Below are positions 36,225-48,134 of a DNA stretch of 64,000 bases, one piece after another (the first letter of the stretch is position 1; each line of letters begins with the position of its first letter). The stretch comes from Przewalskia tangutica (taxonomy: Eukaryota; Streptophyta; Magnoliopsida; Solanales; Solanaceae): positions 137,483,254 through 137,547,253 of the forward strand of contig CM056721.1 in assembly GCA_029844215.1 (NCBI GenBank), in the 5' to 3' direction. The notes under the pieces were generated by a model that saw only the letters and a program-made list of their open reading frames with translations, was not told the origin of the DNA and did not search any database. A program made the translations under genes and the position numbers.

Positions 36225-36420
36225 TGTATGGTATTTGGTGGGACTGCAAAATACTCAGTTACCTTAATCAGGGATATAGGTTCGAACCTGCTAGGTACGG
36301 AGTTTTTTTTTAGGAAGCATCTTAAATCTCACCCCCAAATGTGGATCTTCTCAGCACATATTAGAATTTAATCGGACTCTAAAGCAGGTACCAAACAACA
36401 GGTGAAAACTAAAAAAAAAA
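36225..36420 (+). mobile_element. SINE copy with poly(A) tail
   Basis: A B box (ATAGGTTCGAACCTG) lies about 60 bp after the apparent start. The body ends 'TTAATCGGACTCTAAAGC...CAACAGGTGAAAACT' and runs into a poly(A) tract near 36,410. This matches the common plant SINE body described at 11,280. The target duplication could not be settled. Confidence 0.55.
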
Positions 36421-38682
36421 ACTTGATTCTTGAAACCAAGCGAAAGGAATCACATTTTAGAGAACTAATAACAACTTAAGAGTAGGTTTCTGGCAAAAAC
36501 TAAAACCAATTCACATGATTACTCAAACTAATGAAAACCCCAAATATTGTTTTCCAAAACTGGTAACTTTCCAAAAACTAAAACTATATCATATCCAAAG
36601 GCAACCAAGAATTTACAAGAAGGCATGTGTAGCCATAACAAGGAGTACTTATTATATTACACAGATTTGAAAAGCAGTTCCATTACAATTGTCAGATGAA
36701 GACAACAAAAAAGGGAAAGATTTTAAAACAAGTCCCTTTGCCAAAAGACTTCACCATTTCCTTCAACAAGGCAATTGGCAAAGACAAAATTAAACACACA
36801 GCCATATATGCTAGTACAATTATTTAAGGCTATTTAAAATCTACCAAAATACTATCAAAGGAGCAAACTATTACTACTATATATCAATAAGTCCAATTGT
36901 TTAGTCTTTTGCCATTCCATTTTCTTATCATATGCATGGATACCTCTGACCAGTTTGCTGAACATCTTGCCTATTTCTACCACCTGCTCATACAGAAAAA
37001 ATGAATCAGAATTTGACCCTATAAAACTTTCTCAAAAACCCACCATTACACACATAGTGAAATTTACATCTAACTTGTGATAAACAATCATTGATGAGGT
37101 GTCTTGAAGTAACGATAAAATTGTCTCAGTTTAACCTATAGGTTACAGGTTCGAGCTGTGGAATTAACCATTATGTTTGGGTCGGGAGATGTCCACTAAA
37201 GGGTAGTGTAACCTACCATTCTGTATATTTAGAATGTCCTCTTTCTTGGGAATCAAGGTTTCTTGACCAACTTGCTCACATCTTAGTAGAATTATTCGGT
37301 AATTGTGTTGATGAAAAATAAAAACTTGGTGAAATAGTCAAGTTCCACGCGAATTAACCCAACAAAACTATTAACAACAACATACCTAGTGTAATCCCAA
37401 AAGGGGAATCGGGAGAGAGTAGGTAGGGAGACTATTTTCGATAGATCTTCGGCACCCAACAAAACTGTTATTAAAATAAAATATATTATGCCTACTGCCT
37501 CTCTCTACTCCCTAACAAATTGCTGACCAGATACTTGGAGAAATATGCAAACTGTTTTCAGTTATAGGATAAAATTAGTTTTAGCATCATTAAGAACACC
37601 AATATTCTTGTCTTTAAAAATAATTTATCAACAGAAATTCAAGATTTACATCTTGAGTACTTTTTGTGATTTATTGTTTAACACTTGCACCCCTTTCCAA
37701 TAGCCAACGTAACACTCACATAAAAGTATGATTGCACAAATAACTACTCATCTCTCGATTTTTTTTCCTTTTTAGTCTACAATAACAGTCATATCCGATA
37801 TAATTTCACATAGTGGGGTCTGAGGAAGGTAGGATGTACGCAGATCTTATTTCAATCTTTATGGGATATAGAGGTTGTTTTCGATAGACCATCGGCTCAA
37901 AAGAAAAGTAGTAGATGTAGGATTGCAAGAAAAATAAAATATCCAAATATAAAGCAAATGAAGCAACACATAGTAATACACACATAAAAAGTAAGGGAAA
38001 CAAAATCAACATATTTTTATATTTGAATTTTTTTATTAGTAACATTCTGATAGTAGCTATAATGATATTATAAGTACTAACATATTCAAGGGTGTGATCA
38101 ATGAAGTAGGTTGAGAGTCCTAAGAGGTCTCATGTTCAATTTTCAACTAAGGTAAAAATACTAGTTTATTTAGTCTTGTATGTTCAAGTCGGATAGAGAT
38201 CCTCTGCACATTGATCTTATTTTTTCGAATTAATAGTTTCTAACAACGTCAAACACATTAAAATTATGCACTTTACGTAAAATGCACTACAGAGGAGCCA
38301 GATCCGTTCAAGTCTTAATAAACAAAGTTATCCGATACATATATGATAAAATATAACAGATACTTTACAGAATGAATTGAGATTCACAAGCTAATCCGAA
38401 CATGACATAAAAAAAGAGTTAGTAACATGATCTTTGGTATGTTACACATATCAGCTAATGTGACAAAAGTAACTTTTGTTCTTTTCTAAATTACTAGTCT
38501 AGTCAAACAAAACTCATACAGATTGAAACGGAAGAAGTAGCATTTTGCATGTGATATCACTTGTTCCTTCAATTTGGTAAGCTCTACACTTGGACTAGGG
38601 CATGAATATTCACATTGAAAATGAAATTTTAAGTTAACCATAGAATTATAATGCACCCAGAAAAAGAAATTAATCAAAAGTA
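36421..38682. other. Intergenic interval with several SINE fragments
   Basis: Four SINE-like fragments are recognisable. 37,095-37,215 (+) has a GACCTATAGG-like A side and the B box AGGTTCGAGCT. 37,373-37,456 (-) and 37,808-37,896 (-) are TS-like, with the block complementary to 'CCTACCTTCC...AGACCCCAC'. 38,090-38,225 (+) is weak. I see no protein gene in the remainder. Confidence 0.5.
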
Positions 38683-39129
38683 CTCCTTTCATCTCAAAAT
38701 ATGGAGTATTATTTTTCGCTTTTCAAGAGTAAATTTGATTAATTTTTTAAATTAAATTCGATTACGTTAATTCAATATTCGAGTATTTATTAAGAATTTA
38801 AATACTCGAAAATTATATAAAAGTACTACTCTCCGTCCCAAAATACTTCTTTAACTAATATTTTAGGATGTATCTTTTCATTATATTCATATGAGAAAAA
38901 GAGCATCCGGCTTCACAATGCATGTTCTCTCCTTCTTTGGCACTTCACAATCCACAATAGACCTGGTCTTCTCTAATCACAATGGCAGTTTATAGTGCTT
39001 TTGTATAATTTTTTAATGTATAAGCTTTAAATTTAAAATAATTAATCATTTAATTTAATTTAGCTTCAAAAATCAATTAAATTGACTCTTGAGAAACAAA
39101 ACGTGACAATTATTTTGGGATGAAAGGAG
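38683..39129. mobile_element. Stowaway MITE
   Basis: The ends CTCCTTTCATCTCAAAATA and, inverted, CTCCTTTCATCCCAAAATA are flanked by TA on both sides (38,681-38,682 and 39,130-39,131). This is the Tc1/mariner-type signature. A second Stowaway end (CTCTCCGTCCCAAAATAC) lies inside near 38,830, so one may be nested in the other. Confidence 0.82.
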
Positions 39130-39163
39130 TACAAGTTGCAATTCTATTCATATCAATAAGATA

Positions 39164-39415
39164 CTCCCTCCGTTTTAAAACACTTGTCATGTTTTTCTTT
39201 TTAAAAGTTAATTGGAATAAATTTCAAAGTTAAATTAGATTAACTCAATATTTTAAAATTTAAATTTAAATATTTAGAAGCTATAAGAAAGGTACTATGA
39301 GTTGCAATTCTTCTCATAATAAAATGATGAGAAATATAATTTAAATATTGGTCAAATTTCATATAGTTTGTCTTTTTAAGAGCGTAAGGTAATAAATATT
39401 TTGAGACAGACGGAG
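39164..39415. mobile_element. Stowaway MITE
   Basis: It has ends CTCCCTCCGTTTTAAAACA and, inverted, CTCCGTCTGTCTCAAAATA, with flanking TA at 39,162-39,163 and 39,416-39,417. It is 252 bp and noncoding. Confidence 0.85.
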
Positions 39416-39513
39416 TAAACGAATGCATTATAAATTGTTAGTCAAAATTATAAATGTAATTTGAATTTCTAGCAGAGAAAAGTGCCACTTATTTTGAGAG
39501 GGGAAAATAGAAT

Positions 39514-40872
39514 TTAACTCAATAATATGATTGACTTGCCTCGTGTCTTTCCACCATTGTTGTTAATGTGTGTGGTGGGTACTCTAGGGATAAAAACACC
39601 AGTTCCACCATAATCTCTACCAGAACTACTTTCTCCATTAGCACTGCCGCCAGAGGGCAAAAACCGGTTCCCGGCGAACCGGTCTAGACCGGAAATTTTT
39701 CTCATGCTATGCATCCTGATGAACCGGTTCTTCTCTGCTTGCATCTGTAAAACCCTGGCTCTTGCTTCCATCAAACTCTCAACCTATCAAAATAGAGAAG
39801 TGGCATTTTATAAGAGAGAAAAAAAAAGCAAAATCTAGAAATATATAAAAACTGGTGTTGAATCGGCTCTACCTGGAGTTGAAGTTGAACCGGTGGGTAA
39901 AGCTGGACCGGTTGATAAGCCGGTGATTGGCCTGTTAGAAGAAGCTGGCTTGCTCCTCTATTGCCTTCAAAACACTCTGAAAGTGAATAATCCGTACAGC
40001 TGCTGCACCTCTCAGCCGGTCTGAACCGCTGCAACATCCAGAAAAACAATGGCAAAAGCTGAAAAAACACAACAAAGTAAAAATATTCCCAACACTTATA
40101 TATAAGGGAAAATCTAGAAGGAAACCCTTTATACAGAACATGAAGCTAATTTAAAGCAACACAGAAACAGATATAACCTCTGAATCAGCTGCAACATCGA
40201 GTAAACAGTTTAAAACAATGGCGAAATTTGAAAAAAAAAAAACACAAAAAAAGTAACTGTAAAGAATAGATTTTAGAACTAACTCAATTCCAAAATTACA
40301 CGTCCGACGTGTGACTCTTAACTAACCCGCATGTCCAGACCTCGTTAAGTAGAGCAAAAAATTGGAATGGATCTGTTTTGGATACCACGTAAAGAATGGA
40401 TTTGAACCTAACTCAACCCCAAAAACTAGCTTATAGGGTGAGTATTGTACAAGTACGTAAAAAATCCATGTTTTTATTACATTTTCGAGGTGAGACTTCT
40501 AACAGTAACACATAGCAAAATGCCAACAAAATGTAGAAGAAGACTCTTTACAAGGATCATCAAGTTAAAGCATAATAAAAGCTCCCATTAAAAAAATACC
40601 TCAGTATTAGGAAATAGCTTTGGAACAGTATGGGTATTATACGGACGTTGTTGAAGAAGCGAAATAGCAGCTAAACGTCGAATGATATTTTCATCACTAG
40701 CAGTAGCAGTAGCAGCTTGTCCTTGATCATTATGATGATGATGATGATGAAGACAACAGCAAAAAGAACAAGTGTTGAACTTATTATTACAAGGAACAAT
40801 TTCTTCTACAGGAAAAATATCAGAGGGTAGCCATAACTCTCCATCATCCAAATTTTCCGAAAACCCCTCCAT
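39514..40872 (-). CDS. Uncharacterised plant protein with GTGVFIPR motif, three exons
   Basis: Exons on the minus strand are 40,600-40,872 (91 codons), 39,873-40,058 (62 codons) and 39,514-39,783 (89 codons plus stop). All are phase 0 with GT..AG introns, giving about 242 aa. An in-frame alternative acceptor at 40,028 would shorten exon 2 by ten mostly hydrophobic codons, and I find it equally plausible. The N-terminus is acidic (MEGFSENLDDGELWLPSDIF). It is followed by a Cys/His-rich run (CSFCCCLHHHHHH, from a CAT repeat), and exon 2 is Gln/Pro-rich. The C-terminus has NRFIRMHSMRKISG and GGTGVFIPRV. 'GELWLPSDIF' plus 'GTGVF(I/L)PR' recalls an Arabidopsis group including At5g59050/At3g54000, some annotated TIP41-like. 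That link is from memory and no function is known. No signal peptide or membrane segment is needed. Confidence 0.75.
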
Positions 40873-40979
40873 TTTCTCCCAATACCCACTAAAGAAACAG
40901 TATCAAATTATAAACTATTCTTGAAAATTTAAGAGAAAGAGAAAGAGTGGGGAAGAGGGAGGGGTTTCGTTTTTCAAAT

Positions 40980-41088
40980 TTGACGTTACGAATTCTTCTT
41001 TTTTTGGCCTGCTAAATAGTGTGTGTATGTGTGAGAGAAGGGGATGGGAGTGGGGTGGGTCACGTGACCAGAGGTTTAAGAGGGAAAT
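40980..41088. promoter_or_regulatory. Promoter-proximal copy of a duplicated G-box segment
   Basis: This starts about 110 bp upstream of the start codon of the 39.5-40.9 kb gene. It holds TGACGTTACG and the 10-bp palindrome GTCACGTGAC at 41,059-41,068, a canonical G-box core for bZIP/bHLH factors. A second copy lies at 42,307-42,411. Confidence 0.6.
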
Positions 41089-42079
41089 CATTAAGTGAAC
41101 GTTTGGATTAGTTTTTGGTTCGTGAATATCCGAAAATTGATATATTTAGCTGACCAAAATCAATTTTGCCGGAATATTAATTTTGTTATTAATTTCAATT
41201 TGAATTTTACCCTTTTCTTTATTACTCTCTTTAATTTTCATCAACAACTCTATCGACTTTCATTACTCTCTTTAAATATCTAGAAATAATTAATACAAAA
41301 AATTCAAATATACAACTTTCATTATCCTCTTTAAATAACTAGAAATAATTACTAAAAAAATATTCAAATATACAACTTTCATTACCTTTTTTAAATATCT
41401 ATAAATAATTACTAAAAATTCAAATATATTACTTATTAATATTTTTAAATGCGGTAAAATGTGCTCTACAAATTTAACTGAAAATCAATTCCAATGTACT
41501 TTTTAAAATAACTATTAAGTATAATATTATTCATTTTTCTATAATGTATTATTAATATAAATGAAGTTAGTTCAAGAATTTTAAATGAAGCTAGTCCCGA
41601 GAAATGCGGCAAAATGTGCTCTACAATTTTAACTAAGCTATCCAAACATAAATCAATTATAAGAATCACTTTTACATTGTTGCATCTAAACATAAATCAC
41701 TTCTGCCAGAATCAATTCTGCCAGAAGCTAATCCAAACACACCCTAAGAATCTCACATCAAATATGAAATGAGAATATGGACTCTTTTTATGGACTTGGA
41801 TAATCCTCACCCTACAAGCTAGTTTTTGGGATTAAGTTAAGCTCAAAATTCATTCATTACATGGTATCACAGTCAGCTCATTCCAATTCTTTGTTCACCG
41901 ATTGTTAGGCCCCTAAATTATATTATTTACCCTTCAGTTAACAAGGTATTAGCGTGCAGGGAGTGTTAAGAGTCTCACATCGGATATGAAATGAGAACAT
42001 GAATACTTTATATGAACTTGGACAATTCTTACCCTACAAACTAGCTTTTGGGATTGAGTTAGACCAACATTTCATTACA
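41089..42079 (+). mobile_element. TRIM (miniature LTR retrotransposon), interrupted by a MITE
   Basis: LTRs of about 116-120 bp lie at 41,089-41,094 plus 41,748-41,861, and at 41,964-42,079. They share 'TCTCACATC', 'ATGAAATGAGAA' and 'CCCTACAA...TAG..TTTTGGGATT'. The primer site TGGTATCACAG follows at 41,862, and a GCAGGGAG purine tract precedes the right LTR. The duplication GAAAT flanks it (41,084-41,088 and 42,080-42,084). Without the MITE the element is about 340 bp, typical of TRIMs. It has no coding sequence. Confidence 0.82.
41095..41744. mobile_element. Tourist-like MITE inside the TRIM 5' LTR
   Basis: This is 650 bp with ends GTGAACGTTTGGATTAG and, inverted, GGGTGTGTTTGGATTAG. The target duplication TAA lies at 41,092-41,094 and 41,745-41,747. 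It sits six bases into the TRIM LTR. The interior contains shorter repeated blocks ('CTTTCATTA...CTCTTTAAATA' three times near 41,255-41,400). Confidence 0.75.
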
Positions 42080-42306
42080 GAAATGGCGCAGGATGGACAC
42101 TATCTTAATTTGACTAGACACTAAATTTAAAAAATAAATTGGAATTTTTGAATTTTATTTTCTGAAGTTAAGAATGTGTATAAATATGGAAATAGGCACT
42201 TTTGTTGGGCATATCAATAAAAATATAAGACAATTAAAATGGAACGGAGAAAATAGATAATTATCAAATACGTAGAAACTTTTAAAGTGTGATCCGTAAT
42301 TTAATT

Positions 42307-42411
42307 TTGACGTTACGAGTTCTTTTTTTTTTGGACCTGCTATAGGGTGTGAGAGAGAAAGGGGGTGGGGTAGGGTGGGTCACGTGACCAGAGGATTAGG
42401 GGAATGACGGA
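42307..42411. promoter_or_regulatory. Distal copy of the duplicated G-box segment
   Basis: The same order of strings occurs as at 40,980: TGACGTTACGA, a T-run, 'CCTGCTA', 'GTGAGAGA', a G-rich run, then GTCACGTGAC at 42,379-42,388 and CAGAGG. It is the same strand and order, about 1.33 kb farther from the gene. Confidence 0.6.
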
Positions 42412-42749
42412 CCAATAACTGGAATGGGAGTGATAGTGGGGTGGGGGAGTGGGGTAAGGTGGATGCCACTTTTGGGTTAGTTCTGCGGAGGTGCAGAGTT
42501 GGCTTCTCTATTTGGAAGGTGACACGTTACGGCACAGGGAAGATGGATTGTAAAGTCTTCATGTGTGGCAGCCCCTCAAGAGAGAGAATCAATTGAACAC
42601 GAACCCAGTAATAATCATTGCAATATTTCAACAAAGAATTGTCACCACACGAATTCACTCGGAATATTTTCACCCCAATTACCTTGCCACTTAACAATTC
42701 GTATGTGCCCCTGGGGCTGGATTGTAAAGGTTTTTATATGGGTTAATGG
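42412..42749. other. Noncoding interval
   Basis: I see no gene or repeat ends here. A short + strand open frame at 42,565-42,780 has no family resemblance. Confidence 0.4.
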
Positions 42750-42757
42750 AGTGGATA

Positions 42758-42931
42758 CAGGGCGGATCTACCGAGTTTGAAGGGGTTGTTCAAAAAAAAT
42801 CACAGCGTTATATAAAGGAATAAGAATATTGTGTTTGTTCAAAAATAAAAAATAGCACTAAAATAACACTGCAAAAAATGTGCACAGCTTGTTCAACTGA
42901 ACAAGTTTGCACTAACATAAGTTCGCCTCTG
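42758..42931. mobile_element. Short hAT-like MITE
   Basis: This is 174 bp with ends CAGGGCGGATCTA and, inverted, CAGAGGCGAACTTA. It is flanked by 8-bp near-identical duplications, AGTGGATA (42,750-42,757) and AGTGAATA (42,932-42,939). An 8-bp duplication with CAG-type ends indicates hAT. Confidence 0.72.
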
Positions 42932-43156
42932 AGTGAATATCATAAGTAATTTAGCTTTTGAATTTAATGGAGACCAATACTGAGCATTAATTACAAATTA
43001 TAAACAAAAGTAATTTCTCTTTTACTATTAACAAGCTTCGTTATGGAATAGATAGAATATTTATAATTTTAATCAAAAAGTTAGGATATGAATTTGATAA
43101 GAAAAAAGGATGGTAGAACATGTATTGTCGTTTAATGGATCATAGGTGGTATGAAT

Positions 43157-44062
43157 TAGGGGTGAGCGGGTCCGGATACCCTATCATTTTTGAATTATCC
43201 GAACCCTACCCTGTAGGAGACCGGTTCTTAAATTTATTACCCGAAACCTACCCGGAACCTATCCGGACCCTGCGGTTCCGGGTAGGTTCCCGGGTACCCT
43301 GTAACGGAAAACACATTAAGAACAATGGCGCTTAGATTCTCGGATTCACAAAATTAAAAAAAAAAGACACAAATTCACAGTTAGAGCTGGAAACTCAAAA
43401 CAAACTGTGGAATCTGTATTACACAAGCAAATCCTTAAGAGCAGCTCAATAAAAAACTTGCTCTCCAGTCAAAGAGAGATTTGTCACGAGTGATAAGTAT
43501 CTGGGAACATAAACATGAACACGCAATTGATGAAGCAAGTAGAATATAGAAGAAACACTTGCAGACCACTAAGGGGCTAATTTTCCACAAGCACATAGTA
43601 TAATAAGCATCTTGCTTAAGGAAACAAATAAAGGAGAAAGAAAATTGTGTTCTGGTCGGGTATCGATTTCGGGTCCGAGTACCTTCGGATTCTTCTCTGC
43701 AACCCGGGAAGATGAAGAGGAGAGTCATCAAAGGGATCAATAGTTTTCCTCGAGTCTTCTTGTCTGCGGTGGGGAATGCATTCCGGTGCGATGTCTCCGG
43801 TTTAGACACCAGGCGCCAACCTTCCTAAAGGGCTCTGTCTTTATTTAGGTGAGGGCGAGTAGGTCAGCGCACTAGCCAAAGACTGGAAGTCTATTTAACA
43901 ATGAAAGACTGATTCTTGATCTTCGAGCGCTTTGCTGCGCAGGCCTTGAACATTGACAATAGAAAGTTGAATACTACCATTCTTTCGCGTTGATCCGGAA
44001 CCTACCCGTTAGTAACGGTTCCGATCGGATATCTGGATACCCTCTACCGGTGCTCACCCCTA
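43157..44062. mobile_element. hAT MITE with perfect 8-bp target duplication
   Basis: This is 906 bp with ends TAGGGGTGAGCGGGTCCGG and, inverted, TAGGGGTGAGCACCGGTAG. The duplication GTATGAAT is exact (43,149-43,156 and 44,063-44,070). GC-rich subterminal repeats (TACCCGGAACCT-type) flank a noncoding core, so it depends on an external transposase. Confidence 0.92.
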
Positions 44063-44119
44063 GTATGAATCCAAGATCAGACAAAGCCCAAATTGAATAT
44101 TGACATGGTGAGAAACTAA

Positions 44120-45002
44120 GGACCCGTTTGGCCATATATATTTTTTATTTATTTATTTTAAAAATTATCGTTTGACCATGAAAATTTTAAATACAACTTG
44201 AGATTGTACTTGAAATTTGAAAAACATCTCAAATCTTATTTTTACAAATTTCACTTTTTATTTTTGGTCATTGCTTTTATTTTTTACTTTTCAAATTTTA
44301 CCATACATATTTTATTTTATAAATTTGACCCCGCAGTAAATTTGACCGATGAGTTTCAATCGAAGAAATATAAAAGAGGTTGTATGTGTCAGTGAACAAA
44401 CTCATGTCGCGATTATCATCGCCTTGAAGTGATAGTAATGTGTTCTTGATGAGTTAAGGGTAGGAAGACCCTGAGTGTCATTTAAGGTGAATATTATAAA
44501 TAGAACGATTTTCTTGTTTAAGTTGGATATATGTAATAGTAGTAGTAGACATTGATGTAATCTGAATTTATTGTCTAAGAAAACTGATAATTGCAATTTA
44601 TAATTGGGAGATTGAAAAACAATTTCGTGAAAAAAGGAAGAGGAAGAAGACAAGTGAAGACTTTGAACTGAAAAATACTAGAGAAATATGTGATCTAATG
44701 ACGCTACTTGTTAAAGATGCGAATAATTGTGAACTTAATTATATCATAGTATTAAAGAAACTCTATAAATCATGTTTAATGCAATAGAAAATGATTTATG
44801 GGCAGTGTTTACGCATTCGTTGTGTTTATTAATTGATTTGTGTGATTTTGCTAGTTTTTAAAATTTTGGGAATATAAATTATATTTCATCAATCAAATAT
44901 TATTTGCAAAAATTATGGCCAAACATAATTAACTTTAACTCTAATTCTAACTTCAAAAATCATTAAAAATAGGTGATTTTTTTGTTCTATGATCAAACGC
45001 CT
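44120..45002. mobile_element. TIR element with ACTAA flanks
   Basis: The left end is GGACCCGTTTGGCCATA and the right end, inverted, is AGGCGTTTGATCATAG. ACTAA lies on both sides (44,115-44,119 and 45,003-45,007). The interior is AT-rich and noncoding. The superfamily is unclear: it could be a 3-bp TAA duplication or a longer one. Confidence 0.55.
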
Positions 45003-45007
45003 ACTAA

Positions 45008-45466
45008 AAAAACATTTTCACCCTCTTAAGTGGATTGGTCATGATTTGATTGATGTTCGAAAAGGAAAAAAACAGTATTTTCGAAATTGAAAAGTCGATT
45101 TAGTTGTATCTATGAACTATAAGTTAAAATATCATATGTAAATATAAAATTTGAAGTTTGAAAACCTTCCAAGTAAGGTTAGTTCTACCTACAAAGGGTT
45201 AGGACATATGCAAATATATACAGTTTTTTGTCTATAACACTATGAAGTAGTGAGTTATTTGACATAGATACACCGACATTTTTAGCTCATTTAGTTTGAT
45301 GGTGTTTGACTAAGCTCGAAGTTTAAAAATAGAAAGAATTTTCAAATTTGTGCTCTAAAAGACTAAAATAAAGTATAAATATTCGTGTCACTATAAATAA
45401 TCTTATTAAGGATAAAATTATGATTTTAAATTTAACTATTTTTAAATATATATTTATCATTATTTA
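45008..45466. other. AT-rich spacer before the Sirevirus-type element
   Basis: I see no gene or repeat structure in this spacer. Confidence 0.4.
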
Positions 45467-46400
45467 TGTTAGTGTTAGGTTCTGTGTCCTAACATTTTCC
45501 GTAACATGTCTCTTTTTGGTGTTAAGTAAAAACAGGAAAATGTCATCCCAAATGTCGTGACATCTGGGAGGACATTTCTGGCAAGAGTTTTTTTCCTATC
45601 TTCACGGGCAGATTTCTGAAGCTGAGAAGATTTTATCACGTGAATGATTGGCTTGGTTAGGAGCTAAGTAAAACACGATAATACTCAACAAGACCAAGTC
45701 CAAGGAGAGTGCATAACGGAAGGAACATTCACAGGAAGACAAAGTCAAAACATTTGAGAATTTTAAGGCTGAAGAACAGCTCCAACCAATACCTATTCGC
45801 TCAACCTCCACCGAGAATCAAGGAGCCTCTGGGTGAACTCTCCACTATAAATAGAGGTTCACTCCAAGGTTTTAATATCCGGTTTTTGCGAGAACAAAAT
45901 TCAGATCGAGGCGTCTCAAATATTGCCTCAAACACAATTTGGATCGAGCGACTGTTTTGTGATTACACTTGTTCAAAATTACGAATTGCTTTCTTAGATC
46001 TATAAGTGTTCTTTCAACTCAAAGCAATTGTAATAGGGTGTTTTCACTTCTATTTTAGATAGATTTTTAGCTTAGAAGTTAGGATTTAACTTCTTTTTAA
46101 TCCCTTTTGTTTTACTTGATTACTATTCATTCTCAAGGATTTGTAAGATTGTATAATTTTTATACAATAAATTTTTGGTCATGAGACCACTATAAGTTAT
46201 ATACAATTATATAACTTATGAAAAACAATCTTTGGTGTCCTTGATTTATTTCACGCAACTTAAACTCGCTTTTTAGTTCTGCGTTTTTGTTAATGTTCGA
46301 TTTATGTCACAGAACATTTTTGGGAACATTACTTATCGTCTTTAAGTTTACCTCATTCTTACGTCTTTGAAATTATTTATTCCATAGTTTAAGTTCGACA
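45467..46400 (+). repeat. 5' LTR of the Sirevirus-type element
   Basis: It starts TGTTAGTGTTAGGTTCTGTG and ends AAGTTCGACA. TATAAATAG at about 45,845-45,853 is the likely promoter TATA box, and the same string occurs in the 3' LTR near 54,540. Confidence 0.9.
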
Positions 46401-46415
46401 ATTCTCCCTTTCAAT

Positions 46416-46425
46416 TGGTATCGAG
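46416..46425 (+). other. Primer-binding site of the Sirevirus-type element
   Basis: TGGTATCGAG lies 15 bases after the LTR. It is a one-base variant of TGGTATCAGAG, complementary to the end of initiator tRNA-Met. Confidence 0.7.
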
Positions 46426-46467
46426 TAAACACTGACATAATAAGTGCTAAGGTCCTTTTACTTAACT

Positions 46468-47531
46468 ATGGATCAAGCCGCTAATCCAAATATTGGTAGA
46501 CTTCCATTTTAGATGGATCAAACTATCCTTATTGGAAGATTCGCCACGTTCTCACATCAAATCCATTGATGTTAGAGCATGGAGATCTATTACTAATGGA
46601 TACATCTGTTCCTATGCTTCCACCGAGGAAAGGCGACATTTTGGTCAAGCACGAGGCCGAATGGACTTTTGAAGAAACTAATAGTGCAGGCTTCGAAAAG
46701 GCACTAAATGCTATTTTCGGATGGGTTGATCTTTATATGTTCAAACTCATCCAAAATTGCTCTACTGCGAGATGCTTGGGATACTTTACAAACTCATTGT
46801 GAAGGTAGCTCAAGTGTTCAACGAACGAAGCTTAGCGTGCTCGTGAGTAAGTATGAGCGTTTAAGGATGGAGGAATCGGAGGATATTAAAACCTATTTTG
46901 AAAAGTTGATTGATATCTCTAATGAATGTCAAGTTCTTGGTTCTCCATTAACCAACAATCAACTTGTTGAAAAAGCCCTTCGATCTCTTCCTGAAAAGTT
47001 CAACATTAAGATTTGTGCGATTGAAGAAGCACATAACCTTGTCACAATGGACCTACATACTTTAATGAGCATTCTCAAAACATATGAGATGAACATGGAA
47101 AATCAAATGTCTTTATACAAAGGCAAGGATGTTGCCCTTCAAGCAAAATCCTTAGAGGCTAAGTCAATGAAGAGGATGAAACACTTGAAGAAATTGGGGA
47201 TGGTGTCAACGTTGCTCTTCTTACTCGTAGGTTCAATACGATGTTAAGAAGATTCAACGAAGATAAGAATAAATCTAAGTCTAAAGAGCACCAAAACCAA
47301 GGACTCAATCCACGAACTACCAAGAATTTTCCCACCGCACAAAAAGGCAATCAACTTAGGAGAATAAATTCTGACCGATCCAGGTTCGATCCCAAGCGGC
47401 TAGCGACATTCAATGTCATGCACGCTCGGGATGGGCCATTATGCCAACGAGTGTGCAAACACTCTAAGAAAGGTTGGCAAAAGTCTATGGATTTCCTAAG
47501 TGATGATGAAGGTGAAGGGAAGAGAATCTGA
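46468..47531 (+). pseudogene. Sirevirus gag, frameshifted
   Basis: It starts MDQAANPNIGRLPF and stops at once in frame, where the usual Trp is TAG. Open pieces follow: DAWDTLQTHCEGSSSVQRTK, LVSKYERLRMEESEDIKTYF, LIDISNECQVLGSPLTNNQL, ALRSLPEKFNIKI and LHTLMSILKTYEMN. These are standard UBN2-type copia Gag blocks. A CCHC knuckle at about 47,410-47,470 is split by an indel: the first half QCHA and the second half GHYANECANTLRK lie in different frames. Confidence 0.87.
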
Positions 47532-47686
47532 GAAATAGAGTCACAAGCAATCCGTCACTTGTTTTTGAACATTCTCTGTCGGATGATGAAGGTTTAGCGA
47601 TTGTGATACACTAAATGTCATGACATTTCCGGGAACATCACCGTAACATCTGCGAATCTGACAATGACGGTATGAGTTTTTAATTC

Positions 47687-48134
47687 TTGGATGTCAATAT
47701 ACGTGGTTTTATTTCAAAAAATGATTCTAATCCTAAGACTCGAAGACTACAGGATGATATGATTAAGGAATTGCAAGCCCTTTGCAAGGACTTAATCATT
47801 GAATCTAATCAACTTGAATCAAAGGTGAAAATTCTAACTCGTGAGAATGCAGATTTGATAAGTACCATTACCCGTGGAAGTGACTCTTACCAAAAAAGAT
47901 CTTGAATTCGGAAAGATAAGTGCAAAGTTTGATCTGGCCGAATCAACCTTCAAAAAGCTTAACACACGCACCTCCAAATTAGATGAAATCCTTAGTATTA
48001 GTCAACCTCGATATCTTGGTTTGGGCTACAAGAATCCTATCAATAAATTATGCTCCAACTTGTTTGTTAAAAATGGGGAAATGAACAGTAAGAAGGGTAG
48101 CAACTATGTGTGCAATTATTGTAATAAATCTTGA
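47687..48134 (+). pseudogene. Gag-pol linker with coiled coil and second zinc knuckle
   Basis: 47,687-47,905 encodes a helical, charged stretch (LQDDMIKELQALCKDLIIES, QLESKVKILTRENADL) consistent with the coiled coil of Sireviruses. 47,874-48,134 continues in another frame with KFDLAESTFKKLN and ends in CNYCNKS followed by an in-frame TGA and HLKPFC. This is a C-x2-C-x4-H-x4-C knuckle in which the Gly codon has become a stop. Confidence 0.75.

Noticed and set aside
42565..42780. A 71-codon + strand frame ending in a hAT-like MITE
   Set aside because: No family resemblance, and its last part lies within the MITE.
43435..43809. Minus-strand 124-codon frame inside the 906-bp hAT MITE
   Set aside because: It starts and ends in terminal-repeat-related sequence and has no transposase motif.
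45462..45466. ATTTA / ATTCT as the target duplication of the Sirevirus
   Set aside because: Only three of five bases agree, and the LTR end is uncertain by seven bases, so no duplication is claimed.
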